This document shows, piece by piece, positions 37,820 to 47,257 of a stretch of 64,000 nt of DNA. Positions within the stretch are counted from its first letter, which is position 1; each line of letters opens with the position of its first letter. This DNA comes from Alphaproteobacteria bacterium (GTDB lineage: Bacteria; Pseudomonadota; Alphaproteobacteria; UBA9219): assembly GCA_031291435.1 (NCBI GenBank), contig JARLJC010000370.1, forward strand, positions 109,101 to 173,100, in the 5' to 3' direction. Under the pieces are notes generated by a model that was given only the letters and a program-made list of their open reading frames with translations, was not told the origin of the DNA and did no database searches. Position numbers and translations under genes: made by a program.

Positions 37820-38492
37820 CGCCGCTCTCCAGAGCCTTTTTGGCCAGCGCGACGCTGATCTTGCGTCCTTCGGCGAGCCCCGCCTGATCGAGTTTTTCGA
37901 CCAGCTCGCGAATGCCTGCGGCGTCGCGCGGCATGCGCGGCAACAGATAAGTCACTACCCCGGCATCGAGATCGATCTGCCGGTCGCGGAATTGCTTGAC
38001 GATAAGGGCTGCCAGTAAATCATCGTCGGGCGCGCCGAGCGAGGCGACTGGTAATGTAAGCAGGCGCGAGCGTAGATCGGGCAGTCTGAATCCGGAAAGC
38101 CCGACGCCCCGCGACAGGGTGACGAGCAGAGAGCCGAGCGAGGATTTCAGGTGATTGTAAAGATGAAACAGGGCTTCCTCGGCGGGGGCGTTGCCCGCCA
38201 GAGCGTCGATATTATCGATGGCGATTTTCGCGCTGCGCGCGCAAAGCGTGGCTGCATCCTGCGTCAGCAATTCCTGAAGGGTAATCAGCCGCCCGCCGCT
38301 TTTCGCCAGCCAGAGATTCAACAGATGCGTCTTGCCGCTGCCCGAAAGTCCCGAAACTACAAGGCCGTGCGCGGGCCAATGCGGCCATTTGTCGATCCAG
38401 CTTGCCGCTTCGCGGTTACTCGGCGTCACAAGATAATCATCCGCCCCCATGGCGGCTTCATGGGGCAGGGGGAGGGGTATCTGCCTGATCAT
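37812..38492 (-). CDS. hdaA: DnaA-related regulator HdaA
   Basis: A 226-residue DnaA-like AAA+ protein without a DNA-binding domain, matching alphaproteobacterial HdaA/Hda, which works with the sliding clamp to convert DnaA-ATP to DnaA-ADP. QIPLPL at the N-terminus resembles a clamp-binding motif, the P-loop is SGLSGSGKTH and Walker B is IAIDNIDAL. It follows the PerM-like gene with a 4-bp overlap and precedes queA. Confidence 0.9.
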   Translation of the reverse strand: MIRQIPLPLPHEAAMGADDYLVTPSNREAASWIDKWPHWPAHGLVVSGLSGSGKTHLLNLWLAKSGGRLITLQELLTQDAATLCARSAKIAIDNIDALAGNAPAEEALFHLYNHLKSSLGSLLVTLSRGVGLSGFRLPDLRSRLLTLPVASLGAPDDDLLAALIVKQFRDRQIDLDAGVVTYLLPRMPRDAAGIRELVEKLDQAGLAEGRKISVALAKKALESGDA

Positions 38493-39547
38493 TTGTAAAG
38501 CGAGCTGTCTTTATACTCGCGCACCGCAAAGCGGATCAGGACGCCTACCACGGCGGCGGTCGGCACGGCGATCAGAACGCCGGTAAAGCCCATCAATTTC
38601 ACGCCCGCGATCAAAGCGAACAAAATCCAGACCGGATGCAGATTGACACGGTGCCCGACAAAACGCGGCGTCAGGATATAGGCTTCGAAGAAATGGCCGA
38701 TGGCGAACACCGCCACCACGCCGCCGATGCGCCACCAGTCGCCGTCGAACTGCACGGCGGCCAGCAATACGGCGGTGACCCAGCCGAACACGGTGCCGAC
38801 ATAAGGAATGATGGTCAGGATACCGGCGATGATGCCGACGGTGGCCCCATATTTCAAACCGTTGACCGCGAGGCCAAGGCTGTAAACCGTGCCGAGGATC
38901 AGGCACACAATCGCCTGCCCGCGCACGAACCCGGAAAGGGTTTCGTCGATGGCGGCCATCTGCTCGCGCACCACGGCGTAATGATTGCGGGGGATAAGCT
39001 GGTCGATGACTTTGGTCAGTTTGCCCCAGTCGCGCAACACATGGAACGCGGTGACCGGCGTGATGATCGACAGCATCACGGCGTCGATGAAGGCAAATCC
39101 GCCGCTGACGATTTTCTTGACCGTGCCGCTGACCCATTCCGCCGCGTCGCCAGCACTTTGTGTTGCGGCGTTGCGGATTTTTTCGACATCGTCGGGCGAG
39201 AAGCGCGCCAGCCAGTCCTGCGCCCACGGCACGTAATGCTCGCGGATTCGGGTGGCGTAATCGGGCAGGATGTTGAGGAGCGCGCTGACCTGCGTGTTGA
39301 CCAACGGCCACACCAGCAAAATCATCAACCCGACGACGAGCAAAAAGCCCGACAGTACGATCAGAGCGCCCGCCCAGCGCGGCACCTTGCGTTTTTCCAG
39401 CGCGCTGACGACCGGTTCGAGGAAGTAGGCAACCGCGAGACCGGCCAGGAACGGCATCAGAACCGGTTTGAACAGGATGAACAGCCCGATGAACGCGGCC
39501 AGCAGGATAAGCCAGAAACGCAGCGCGAAATTATTGATGATGGGCAT
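38489..39547 (-). CDS. AI-2E (PerM)-family membrane transporter
   Basis: A 352-residue protein with about eight hydrophobic segments and the central soluble region typical of the PerM/YdgG/TqsA family. GLAVAYFLEPVV near the N-terminus and the PYVGTVFGWVTAVLLA block are family-like. Members export signals or ions, but the substrate is unknown. It overlaps hdaA by 4 bp, a pairing seen in other alphaproteobacteria. Confidence 0.88.
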   Translation of the reverse strand: MPIINNFALRFWLILLAAFIGLFILFKPVLMPFLAGLAVAYFLEPVVSALEKRKVPRWAGALIVLSGFLLVVGLMILLVWPLVNTQVSALLNILPDYATRIREHYVPWAQDWLARFSPDDVEKIRNAATQSAGDAAEWVSGTVKKIVSGGFAFIDAVMLSIITPVTAFHVLRDWGKLTKVIDQLIPRNHYAVVREQMAAIDETLSGFVRGQAIVCLILGTVYSLGLAVNGLKYGATVGIIAGILTIIPYVGTVFGWVTAVLLAAVQFDGDWWRIGGVVAVFAIGHFFEAYILTPRFVGHRVNLHPVWILFALIAGVKLMGFTGVLIAVPTAAVVGVLIRFAVREYKDSSLYK

Positions 39548-39607
39548 GCAACCGTCCTTTGAAGGGAAGAGGACGGATTTTACCTGTTTTTGGGGAAAGG
39601 TCGAGAT

Positions 39608-40312
39608 TTATGCGTCGAGCCACGCCTTCATCAACGAATTAACCTTCTGGGGCTGTTCGAGGGCGGAAAGATGCCCGCAATCCTCGATGATTTCCAGATG
39701 CGCGCCTTTGATCCCTGCTGCGATTTCCTCGACAAGTTCCGGCGGCGTCAGCACATCCTGCCGCCCGCCTATGACCAGAGTGGGACAGGCGATGTTTTTG
39801 AGACTGTCTCGGCTGTCGCTGCGATTCATGATCGCGGTCTGCTGATTGGCAAAGGCGTCGCGGCCGACTTTCTCGGCCATATGCATGATGATATGGGTCA
39901 AAGCTTCGTCATGCAGCCGGTTGGGATGGATCAACAAAGGCAGCAGGCGCGGCGTCACGCCCTTGAACTGCCCATGGCTCGCCATCGCCAGCAGCAGGCG
40001 GCGGCGTTCTTTCTGTTCCGGCGTATCCGCCCGCGCCGATGTGTCGAGTAAGGCCAGTTTGGTCACCCGTTCGGGCGCGCGGCGCATGATCTCCATCGCC
40101 ACATAACCGCCCATCGACAGGCCCGCGAGGGCGAACCGGGGCGGCGCGTCGCGCAGCACGTCTTCGGCAATTGCGGCGATACTGTCATGCCGGGTGGTAT
40201 CGGCGACCCTGCAATCAACGATAGATTTCAAGGCGTTAATCTGATTTTGCCACAACTCGGCATTGCACAGCAATCCGGGCAGAAGCAGCAGGGGCGGCAG
40301 GTTCGGCATCAT
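39608..40312 (-). CDS. Alpha/beta-hydrolase
   Basis: A 234-residue alpha/beta-hydrolase-fold enzyme. The nucleophile elbow is GLSMGG with its Ser, LPGLLC forms the oxyanion-hole side, the acidic residue is probably the Asp in GGRQDVLTPP, and the catalytic His is in DCGHLSALE. There is no signal peptide. The substrate is not predictable; esterase or homoserine-lactone-hydrolase-like activities are possible. Confidence 0.85.
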   Translation of the reverse strand: MMPNLPPLLLLPGLLCNAELWQNQINALKSIVDCRVADTTRHDSIAAIAEDVLRDAPPRFALAGLSMGGYVAMEIMRRAPERVTKLALLDTSARADTPEQKERRRLLLAMASHGQFKGVTPRLLPLLIHPNRLHDEALTHIIMHMAEKVGRDAFANQQTAIMNRSDSRDSLKNIACPTLVIGGRQDVLTPPELVEEIAAGIKGAHLEIIEDCGHLSALEQPQKVNSLMKAWLDA

Positions 40313-40426
40313 GTCACGCGTTTATTTGCAATTGGCGCTGTCTTTCTGCTACAAGCACGCTTGAAAAGAAACAAGTGAGTTGACCAAACCTGCTCAGAAT
40401 CTTGGCGTGCTGTGGCGAAAATCAGA

Positions 40427-40486
40427 TTTTTCGATTTTTTGCGCGCAGCGTATACAAGGATACGTGAGCAGCAAAAAATCGGAAAA
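40427..40486 (+). promoter_or_regulatory. Large hairpin in the leader of the RNA helicase gene
   Basis: CGATTTTTTGC (40432-40442) pairs with GCAAAAAATCG (40471-40481), extended by a U-G pair and TTTT/AAAA to 16 bp. Inside, CGTAT and ATACG form a second stem around ACAAGG. It ends about 48 bp before the GTG start of the helicase. A long AU-rich leader hairpin before a DEAD-box helicase suggests cold-shock or self-regulation, which is inference. Confidence 0.5.
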
Positions 40487-40533
40487 GCTCGATTTGCAGC
40501 CCAGCGCGGCGAGATTATGAGTAGGTTTAACAC

Positions 40534-41970
40534 GTGACCACATTTGCCGATCTAGGGCTTAGCGAAGACATCCTCAAGGCAATCGCGGATGTCGGTTATA
40601 CGACCCCAACACCGATCCAGGAACAAGCCATCCCCTACGTGCTGATGATGCGCGATGTACTGGCCTGCGCGCAAACCGGCACGGGCAAGACGGCGGGCTT
40701 TGTCCTGCCGATGCTGGAAATGCTGGGCAATGGCCGCGCCCGCGCGCGCATGCCGCGCTCGCTCATCCTCGAACCGACGCGCGAACTCGCGGCGCAGGTG
40801 GCCGAGAATTTCGAAATTTACGGCAAATACCACAAACTCTCGATGGCCAAGCTGACCGGCGGCGAGACGATGGATGAACAACTGCGCCTGCTCGATCGCG
40901 GCGTCGATGTTCTGATCGCCACGCCGGGCCGCATGCTCGATCTGTTCGAACGCGGCAAGATCATGCTCAACGACATCAAGATTTTCGTGATCGACGAAGC
41001 CGACCGCATGCTCGATATGGGCTTCATTCCCGATGTCGAGAAAATCGCGGGCCTGCTGCCGCCGATGAAGCAGACTTTGTTTTTCTCGGCGACGATGCCG
41101 CCCGAAATCCGCAAGCTGGCCGACAGATTCCTCAGCAATCCCAAGACGATTACGGTTTCGCCGCCTGCCAGCACGGCGGTGAATGTCACCCAGAAATTCA
41201 TCGACGTGCCGCAGAACAATGACTGGCTCAAGCGCGAAACGCTGCGCCATCTGCTTAAAAAGGACGACGTCAAGAACGCCTTCTTCTTCTGCAATCGCAA
41301 GCGCGATGTCGCTTCGCTGCATAAATCGCTGCTCAAGCATGGCTTCAATGCCGGGGCTTTGCATGGCGATATGGAACAATCCGACCGCACCGCAACGCTC
41401 GACAAATTCCGCAAGGGTGAGATTTCTTTGCTGGTATGCAGCGACGTTGCCGCGCGCGGCCTCGATATCGACGCGGTGAGCCATGTGTTCAATTTCGACG
41501 TGCCTTTCAACGCCGAAGATTACGTGCATCGCATCGGCCGCACCGGCCGCGCCGGGCTTTCGGGCGCGGCTTATACGCTGGTGACGCCCGATGACGCCAA
41601 GCAGGTCGCCTCTATCGAGCATCTCATCAAAAAGAAAATCGACCGCGAAACCGTTCAGGGCCTGCCCGAACCGCAGGAAGAAAATCATCATCGCCACCGC
41701 AGCGACAATCCGCGCGACCGCCGCGGCGGTCGCAATGCAGGTAGCCATTCTTCCGGCGGACGGCATGAACGTCCGCGTTCGGCCTCCCGAGATTCCGCAC
41801 CGGCCCCCGTGCGCGAACGCGACGAAGCGCAGGCCACCTTGCGCACACCACATAAATCTTCAGCGCCCGCCAAACCCGTCCGCGACAACGCTGAAAGCGG
41901 TAATGATCGTTTCGATGGCGATTTGCCGGCTTTCCTTCGCCGCCCGCCCGCCGTGGTCAAAGGCGCATAA
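40534..41970 (+). CDS. rhlE: DEAD-box RNA helicase, RhlE type
   Basis: A 478-residue ATP-dependent RNA helicase. The Q motif (TPTPIQEQAIP), Walker A AQTGTGKT, PTRELAAQ, DEAD (VIDEADRMLDMGF), SAT (FSATMP) and HRIGRTGR are all present, followed by an Arg/Gly/Ser-rich basic tail (about 375-478) that probably binds RNA. The start is a GTG, overlapped by the stop of a six-codon ORF (40517-40537). RhlE-type helicases act in ribosome assembly and RNA decay, often in the cold. Confidence 0.93.
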   Translation: MTTFADLGLSEDILKAIADVGYTTPTPIQEQAIPYVLMMRDVLACAQTGTGKTAGFVLPMLEMLGNGRARARMPRSLILEPTRELAAQVAENFEIYGKYHKLSMAKLTGGETMDEQLRLLDRGVDVLIATPGRMLDLFERGKIMLNDIKIFVIDEADRMLDMGFIPDVEKIAGLLPPMKQTLFFSATMPPEIRKLADRFLSNPKTITVSPPASTAVNVTQKFIDVPQNNDWLKRETLRHLLKKDDVKNAFFFCNRKRDVASLHKSLLKHGFNAGALHGDMEQSDRTATLDKFRKGEISLLVCSDVAARGLDIDAVSHVFNFDVPFNAEDYVHRIGRTGRAGLSGAAYTLVTPDDAKQVASIEHLIKKKIDRETVQGLPEPQEENHHRHRSDNPRDRRGGRNAGSHSSGGRHERPRSASRDSAPAPVRERDEAQATLRTPHKSSAPAKPVRDNAESGNDRFDGDLPAFLRRPPAVVKGA

Positions 41971-42012
41971 ACCGGCTTGCCGGGGCGCGCTGCCTCTGGC
42001 AATCCTTGAGGC

Positions 42013-44415
42013 ATGGGTCCCGCCTCTTTTTCCAAACGATTCGCGGCTTCTTTCGCCTTGGGCGCCGCCTGCCTCGCATGGGCGCCGCTGGCTGCGCCAT
42101 GCCGGGCCGATCCGCCGCCGATCGGTTATGTCGGCCCGGTGCCGCATGCCGATAATCCTGCTACGCCGCCGCCCATCGGTTATGTCGGGCCGATGCCGCA
42201 TCCGGTCAGTACTGTTCTGACCGGCGATGAACTCGGTCTGCCGCAGCCCGCCCCCAGCCCCGATCATACCGGCGAGACTTTGATCACCGCGCGGCAGATG
42301 CATTCCGACAGCGCCACCAATATCGTCACCGCTACCGGCAAGGTCGAGATCGTGCGCGGCGATTACGTCCTTCATGCCGATAAGGTGATCTATAATCAAA
42401 GAACCGGCGTCATGGTCGCCGACGGCAATGTCGCGTTGCTGATGCCGACCGGCGAAGTGCAGTTCGCCCAGCATGAAGAAATCACCGGCGACATGAATCA
42501 GGCCTTCGCCGAAAATATCGGCATCCTGTTCCCCGACAATTCGCGCATGGCTGCCCGCACCGCGCAACGTTACGAAGGCCGCTATACCGTCGCCGACAAG
42601 GCCATGTACACGGCCTGTAACGTCTGCGCCAAAAACCCGGATCATCCGCCGATCTGGCAGCTGAAGGCCGACAGCATCACGCACGACAATGTTGAACATG
42701 AAGTTTATTACCATAACAGCACGATCGATCTGGCCGGGGTGCCGGTGATATACACGCCTTACATCTCGGCGCCCGACCCTACCGTCAAACGCCAGCAGGG
42801 CTTTCTGTCGCCCTCGCCGGGCCTGTCGCCCAATATCGGTCCTTTGCTTCGGGTGCCTTATTATGTCGATATCGCACCCGACAAGGATATGACGATCACG
42901 CCGACTTTCAGTCAGACCGACAAGGCGCAGCTGGCCACGCAATATCGTCAGCGCTTCGAAAACGGCAATCTTCTGCTCAGCGGTTCCTTCACGCGCGCCG
43001 ATCTGATCGACGATAACGGCGTCGATCAGGGCCAGCAATGGCGCGGCAATCTGTTCGGCACTTTCCTCTACGATATCGACGATACCTGGCGCGCGGGCAG
43101 CGACGTGCAACTGGTTTCCGATAAAAGCTATCTGCATCGCTACAATATTTCCGGCGCTGACCAGACCACCACCCGCGCTTATGTCGAAGGTTTCCGCGGC
43201 CGCGATTATACGGCGGTGAATTCTTACTATTTCCAGGATATGCGCGCCGGCCCCAACGCGGCGCAACCGATTGTCATGCCCTCGGTGACCTTCAGCGCGC
43301 TGGGCGACCCCGGCCAGACTTTGGGCGGACGCTGGTCGTTCGACGGCAATACGCTTATTACGTCGCGCGATAATACCGGCCAGACGGTTTCGCAACAGGG
43401 GCCCAACACGCGGCGTTTGTCGTTGAATGGCGGCTGGGAGCGACAGCTGATTTCGGATACCGGCCTTGTCACCCAACTGTCGGGGCTGATGCGTACCGAC
43501 AGTTACTGGGCCAACAATATTCCCTCGGTTGACGGCTCCGGCACTATTTACGATCACACCGCTTTCACCCGGCCTTTCGCCCAGGCCAACGCCGTCTTCC
43601 GCTATCCGATGGGCCGCAGCGGCGACGGCTATCAGCAATTGATCGAGCCGATCGTGGCTATCACCGGCGCGCCCGATGCCCGCGTTATCACCAAGCAGCC
43701 GATCGAAGACAGTCTCGACGTCGAATTCGACGAAACCAATCTGTTCTCGCCCAACCGCTTTACCGGCAGCGATTTGATTGAGGGCGGCAGCCGCGCCACC
43801 TATGGGGTGCGTAACGCCATCACCACCGATTACGGCGGCCGTCTCGATGTGTTCGCCGGGGAAAGCTATGACTTTACCGCTAACAGCGAATTCCCGGCTT
43901 TATCGGGCCTCAACGGCCATGCTTCCGATTATGTCGGTCGCATCGATTTCGCCCCCACCACATGGATGGAAGCCAATTACGGGTTCCGCCTCGCCCGGAA
44001 TGATTTCTCGCCGCAGCGGCAGGATGCCTATCTCGCCATCGGCACTTCTTATTTCCGTCCTTTTGTGCGCTATATCGAAGCCTATGAGAACGATAGCGCG
44101 ACAGGGTTGCTCGATCAGGTCAAGCAGGCGTCGATAGGTTTTTCCTCAGTTTTTGCCAAATACTGGACGCTTAGCGGCTCGCATACACAGTCTTTCAGCC
44201 CGCAGCCGGGGCCGCGCAGCACCGGTATTAACCTGACCTATGTCGATGAATGTTTCGCCATTGGCGTCGCCGCTTCGCATGACGATACCAACCGCGTCGA
44301 TATCAACAGCGGCACCACGCTCGGTTTCCATATTTATCTCAGGAATGTCGGCGGCATGAATACCGACTCCGCGGGGGGCATCCAATTCCCCGCCGAATTC
44401 CGCCAGATGGACTAA
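42013..44415 (+). CDS. lptD: LPS-assembly outer membrane protein LptD
   Basis: An 800-residue LptD/OstA that inserts LPS into the outer leaflet. A signal peptide (about 1-32) is followed by a Pro-rich segment with PPPIGYVGPVPH and PPPIGYVGPMPH in tandem, the periplasmic OstA domain (about 85-200) and the C-terminal beta-barrel. CNVCAKNP provides one cysteine pair; a single further cysteine lies near the end (DECFAIG). The LPS donors LptA/B/C/F/G are not in the window, but GmhB is directly convergent with it. Confidence 0.94.
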   Translation: MGPASFSKRFAASFALGAACLAWAPLAAPCRADPPPIGYVGPVPHADNPATPPPIGYVGPMPHPVSTVLTGDELGLPQPAPSPDHTGETLITARQMHSDSATNIVTATGKVEIVRGDYVLHADKVIYNQRTGVMVADGNVALLMPTGEVQFAQHEEITGDMNQAFAENIGILFPDNSRMAARTAQRYEGRYTVADKAMYTACNVCAKNPDHPPIWQLKADSITHDNVEHEVYYHNSTIDLAGVPVIYTPYISAPDPTVKRQQGFLSPSPGLSPNIGPLLRVPYYVDIAPDKDMTITPTFSQTDKAQLATQYRQRFENGNLLLSGSFTRADLIDDNGVDQGQQWRGNLFGTFLYDIDDTWRAGSDVQLVSDKSYLHRYNISGADQTTTRAYVEGFRGRDYTAVNSYYFQDMRAGPNAAQPIVMPSVTFSALGDPGQTLGGRWSFDGNTLITSRDNTGQTVSQQGPNTRRLSLNGGWERQLISDTGLVTQLSGLMRTDSYWANNIPSVDGSGTIYDHTAFTRPFAQANAVFRYPMGRSGDGYQQLIEPIVAITGAPDARVITKQPIEDSLDVEFDETNLFSPNRFTGSDLIEGGSRATYGVRNAITTDYGGRLDVFAGESYDFTANSEFPALSGLNGHASDYVGRIDFAPTTWMEANYGFRLARNDFSPQRQDAYLAIGTSYFRPFVRYIEAYENDSATGLLDQVKQASIGFSSVFAKYWTLSGSHTQSFSPQPGPRSTGINLTYVDECFAIGVAASHDDTNRVDINSGTTLGFHIYLRNVGGMNTDSAGGIQFPAEFRQMD

Positions 44416-44417
44416 AT

Positions 44418-44969
44418 TTACAGGCGTTCGAGCGCCGCCGTGAAATCAGGCACAAGGGCCACGCCCTTGGGCGCGGTCTTTTCCTGCGTCAGCCACAAAC
44501 AGTTTCCGATGCCGCCGCCCTGCGCCGCCTGCATATCGCGTAGCGCGTCGCCGAGAAAGGCCGAGCGTCCGGCTTCGAGATCAAGCCGTCGCACCGCCTC
44601 CAGCACCATGCCGGGATTGGGCTTGCGCCAGAAGCTCTCGAAGGCATAGGGGGCGATTTTGCCTTCGGGATGCGCGAAACAGGCAAGCGTCAGGGAAATA
44701 TCGATAGTCTCACGCCGCAGTTCGGCCAGCATATGCGCGGTAACGGCCTCATAATCCTGCTCGCTATAAAAGCCGCGCGCCACGCCCGACTGGTTGGTGG
44801 CGACGGCCAGCAGATAGCCTTTATCGACAGCGGCGCGCAGAAAGGGGAAGAGGCCGGGCATAAAGTCGAATTGCGTGACCGAACCGACATAGCCGCGATC
44901 GATATTGATCACGCCGTCCCTGTCGAGAATAAGGCCGCGCCGTTTTGTCCCCACCTGTTTTGTCCCCAC
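44418..44969 (-). CDS. gmhB: D-glycero-D-manno-heptose 1,7-bisphosphate phosphatase
   Basis: A 183-residue HAD phosphatase of the GmhB type that removes the 7-phosphate in ADP-heptose synthesis for LPS core. Motif I is LDRDGVIN, motif II is ATNQSG, motif III involves RKPNPGM and motif IV is FLGDALRD. Several His/Cys residues that bind zinc in GmhB are reduced to CFAHPEG. The start is a GTG inside a 15-bp tandem repeat (ACAGGTGGGGACAAA, two copies), so a second in-frame GTG 15 bp downstream is an alternative start. Another histidinol-phosphatase-like role is less likely. Confidence 0.85.
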   Translation of the reverse strand: MGTKQVGTKRRGLILDRDGVINIDRGYVGSVTQFDFMPGLFPFLRAAVDKGYLLAVATNQSGVARGFYSEQDYEAVTAHMLAELRRETIDISLTLACFAHPEGKIAPYAFESFWRKPNPGMVLEAVRRLDLEAGRSAFLGDALRDMQAAQGGGIGNCLWLTQEKTAPKGVALVPDFTAALERL

Positions 44970-45057
44970 CTGTTTTATCGTTGTTTAACCCCTTATTTCT
45001 GCTTATATTCCGATTCATCTTTTCGGCCCAGATGAATTTGCAAAGGCTGCCCCTCCC

Positions 45058-45627
45058 ATGACGTTCCCCAAATCGCTTCGCCTGTTTGCGCTTATCTTCA
45101 CCCTTTTGTCCGGAGTATTCTCCATGCCTGCCAACGCGGCTGACGCCCTCGATCCCCAGAACACTTTGTATCTCGATCTGCCCGCCGGTCGCGTGGTGAT
45201 CGAACTGCGCCCAGACCTTGCGCCGGGCCATGTCGCGCGCATCAAGGAACTGGTGCGCCAGCATTTCTATGACGGGCTCACTTTCCACCGTGTCATTCCG
45301 GGATTCATGGCGCAGACCGGCGACCCCAAGGGCGACGGCACCGGCGGTTCGGGCCAGAAACTGAAAGCCGAATTTTCTGACGCGCATCATGTGCGCGGCA
45401 CCGTGTCGATGGCGCGCGCTTCTTCGCCGGACAGCGCCGACAGCCAGTTCTTCATCTGCTTTGCCCCGGCGCCGTTCCTCGACGGGCAATATACCGTCTG
45501 GGGCCAGGTGGTTTCCGGCATGGAGTTCGTCGATGAAATCAAGAAGGGCGACAAGTTCGATAATGGCGCGGTCACCGACCCCACCAAGATCGTGCGCATG
45601 ACGATTGCCGCCGACGAGAAGAAATAA
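45058..45627 (+). CDS. Exported cyclophilin-type peptidyl-prolyl isomerase
   Basis: A 189-residue periplasmic cyclophilin with a signal peptide (about 1-27, ending in PANA). [15 protein letters not shown], the [17 protein letters not shown] block and the final [13 protein letters not shown] show the active-site core, including the catalytic Arg. It catalyses cis-trans isomerisation of Xaa-Pro bonds in exported proteins. An E-family element begins within a few bases of its stop. Confidence 0.93.
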   Translation: MTFPKSLRLFALIFTLLSGVFSMPANAADALDPQNTLYLDLPAGRVVIELRPDLAPGHVARIKELVRQHFYDGLTFHRVIPGFMAQTGDPKGDGTGGSGQKLKAEFSDAHHVRGTVSMARASSPDSADSQFFICFAPAPFLDGQYTVWGQVVSGMEFVDEIKKGDKFDNGAVTDPTKIVRMTIAADEKK

Positions 45628-45630
45628 ACA

Positions 45631-45677
45631 CGCGCGCGATCGTTCGGCGTCTTGGCGCCGAACGTGAATCGCTCGCG
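45631..45677 (+). repeat. E-family palindromic element, copy 3 (short)
   Basis: GCGATCG and CGTGAATCGC flank a 7-bp perfect stem TTCGGCG/CGCCGAA with a 6-base loop. The outer arms are CGCG rather than GTCC, so this copy is shorter and less certain. It sits between the convergent cyclophilin and metG genes. Confidence 0.65.
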
Positions 45678-45688
45678 AAAATAAAGAA

Positions 45689-47230
45689 TCAAGCCGCTGG
45701 TTCGACGTAACGCGGGAACAGGCCTTGCGGTGCGGGCAGCGCCGCACCTGCTTCGAGCGCATGCGCGGTGCCGACATTGGCGAAAGTGCGGTCATCTGTG
45801 GCCACACCCAGTTGATCGAGCAAGCCGTTCGCCGAATCCGGCATGAAAGGCTGCAGGAACAGACCAAGATTGCGCAACGTTTCCGCCAGCACATAGAGAA
45901 CCGTTTCCATGCGGGCAATATCGGTTTTCTTGAGTGCCCATGGCGCCTGCTCATCGACATAACGGTCGGCTTCGCCGATCACGCTCCAGATCGCGTCGAG
46001 CGATTTGCTGAAGCTCTGCACATCCATAAGGGCGCGCAATTGGGGCAGAAGCGCCTCGGCCATGCTCAACAACGCTTTGTCGGTGTCGGTAAACGCGCCG
46101 GGGGTCGGGACTTTGCCGCCGCAATTCTTGGCGATTTGCGAGAGGGTACGCTGCGCCAGATTGCCGATGCCGTTGGCGAGGTCGCTGTTGATGCGGCGGA
46201 TCATCGCGTCGCGGGCGAAATCGCCGTCATTGCCGAACGGTACTTCGCGCATCAGGAAATAGCGCGTCGGGTCGAGGCCGTAAGTGGTGATGAGTTCATA
46301 CGGGTCGATGACGTTGCCGAGAGATTTGGAAATTTTCTGGCCTTCATTGGTCCACCAGCCATGGGCGAACACGCGCTTCGGCACTTCCAGCCCCGCCGCC
46401 ATCAGGAAGGCGGGCCAATAGACGGCATGAAAACGCAGGATATCCTTGCCCACCATATGCAGATCGGCGGGCCAATATTTTTTGAAACTGCCGGCGTTGG
46501 TGTCGGGGTATCCGATGGCGGTCAGATAATTGGTCAGCGCGTCGAGCCACACATACATGACATGCTTGGGCTCGTTGGGAACCGGCACGCCCCAGGTGAT
46601 CGCGGTGCGCGACACGGATAAATCGCGCATGCCCGATTTGACGAAGCTGGTCACTTCGTTGCGGCGCGTGTGCGGCAAAATGAAATCGGGATTGTCGTCG
46701 TAGAATTTCAGCAGCCGGTCGCCCCATGCCGAGAGTTTGAAGAAATAGCTGGGTTCCTCGACCCATTCACATTCCGCGCCGCTGGGCGCGATCTTTTTGC
46801 CGTTGGGCCCGTCCTTGAGTTCGTCTTCGCCGTAATAGGCTTCGTCGCGCACGGCATACCAGCCCGCATATTTATCGAGATATATTTCGCCGCGTTTGAG
46901 GAGTTCGTTCCACAAAGCCTGACAGGCTTTCTTGTGGCGTTCCTCGGTCGTGCGGATAAAATCGTCATTGGATATTTTAAGGGTTGCCGCCAGATTACGG
47001 AAATTCTGCGAGACTTTGTCGGTGAAGGTCTGCGGATCGATCCCGGCGGCGGCGGCCGATTTGGCGACCTTCTGCCCGTGCTCGTCGGTGCCGGTCAGGA
47101 ACATCACATCGAAACCGTCGAGGCGCTTGAAGCGCGCTAATACGTCGCAGGCGAGAGAGGTGTAGGCATGCCCGATATGCGGCGCGTCATTGACATAATA
47201 AATCGGCGTCGTGAGGTAATATTTTTTCAC
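45689..47230 (-). CDS. metG: Methionyl-tRNA synthetase
   Basis: A 513-residue class I synthetase that charges initiator and elongator tRNA-Met. HIGH appears as APHIGHAYT, and the KMSKS loop as KISKSLGN. The zinc-knuckle cysteines of larger MetRS are not seen, and there is no C-terminal tRNA-binding (EMAP-like) domain; this compact form is common in alphaproteobacteria. It is followed, convergently, by a cyclophilin and an E-family element. Confidence 0.96.
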   Translation of the reverse strand: MKKYYLTTPIYYVNDAPHIGHAYTSLACDVLARFKRLDGFDVMFLTGTDEHGQKVAKSAAAAGIDPQTFTDKVSQNFRNLAATLKISNDDFIRTTEERHKKACQALWNELLKRGEIYLDKYAGWYAVRDEAYYGEDELKDGPNGKKIAPSGAECEWVEEPSYFFKLSAWGDRLLKFYDDNPDFILPHTRRNEVTSFVKSGMRDLSVSRTAITWGVPVPNEPKHVMYVWLDALTNYLTAIGYPDTNAGSFKKYWPADLHMVGKDILRFHAVYWPAFLMAAGLEVPKRVFAHGWWTNEGQKISKSLGNVIDPYELITTYGLDPTRYFLMREVPFGNDGDFARDAMIRRINSDLANGIGNLAQRTLSQIAKNCGGKVPTPGAFTDTDKALLSMAEALLPQLRALMDVQSFSKSLDAIWSVIGEADRYVDEQAPWALKKTDIARMETVLYVLAETLRNLGLFLQPFMPDSANGLLDQLGVATDDRTFANVGTAHALEAGAALPAPQGLFPRYVEPAA

Positions 47231-47257
47231 GCAACATCCTTTTGAATAAAGCCGGAC

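Noticed and set aside
41860-43638. 592-residue minus-strand ORF
   Set aside because: It is antisense to lptD and the helicase tail; no domain is visible.
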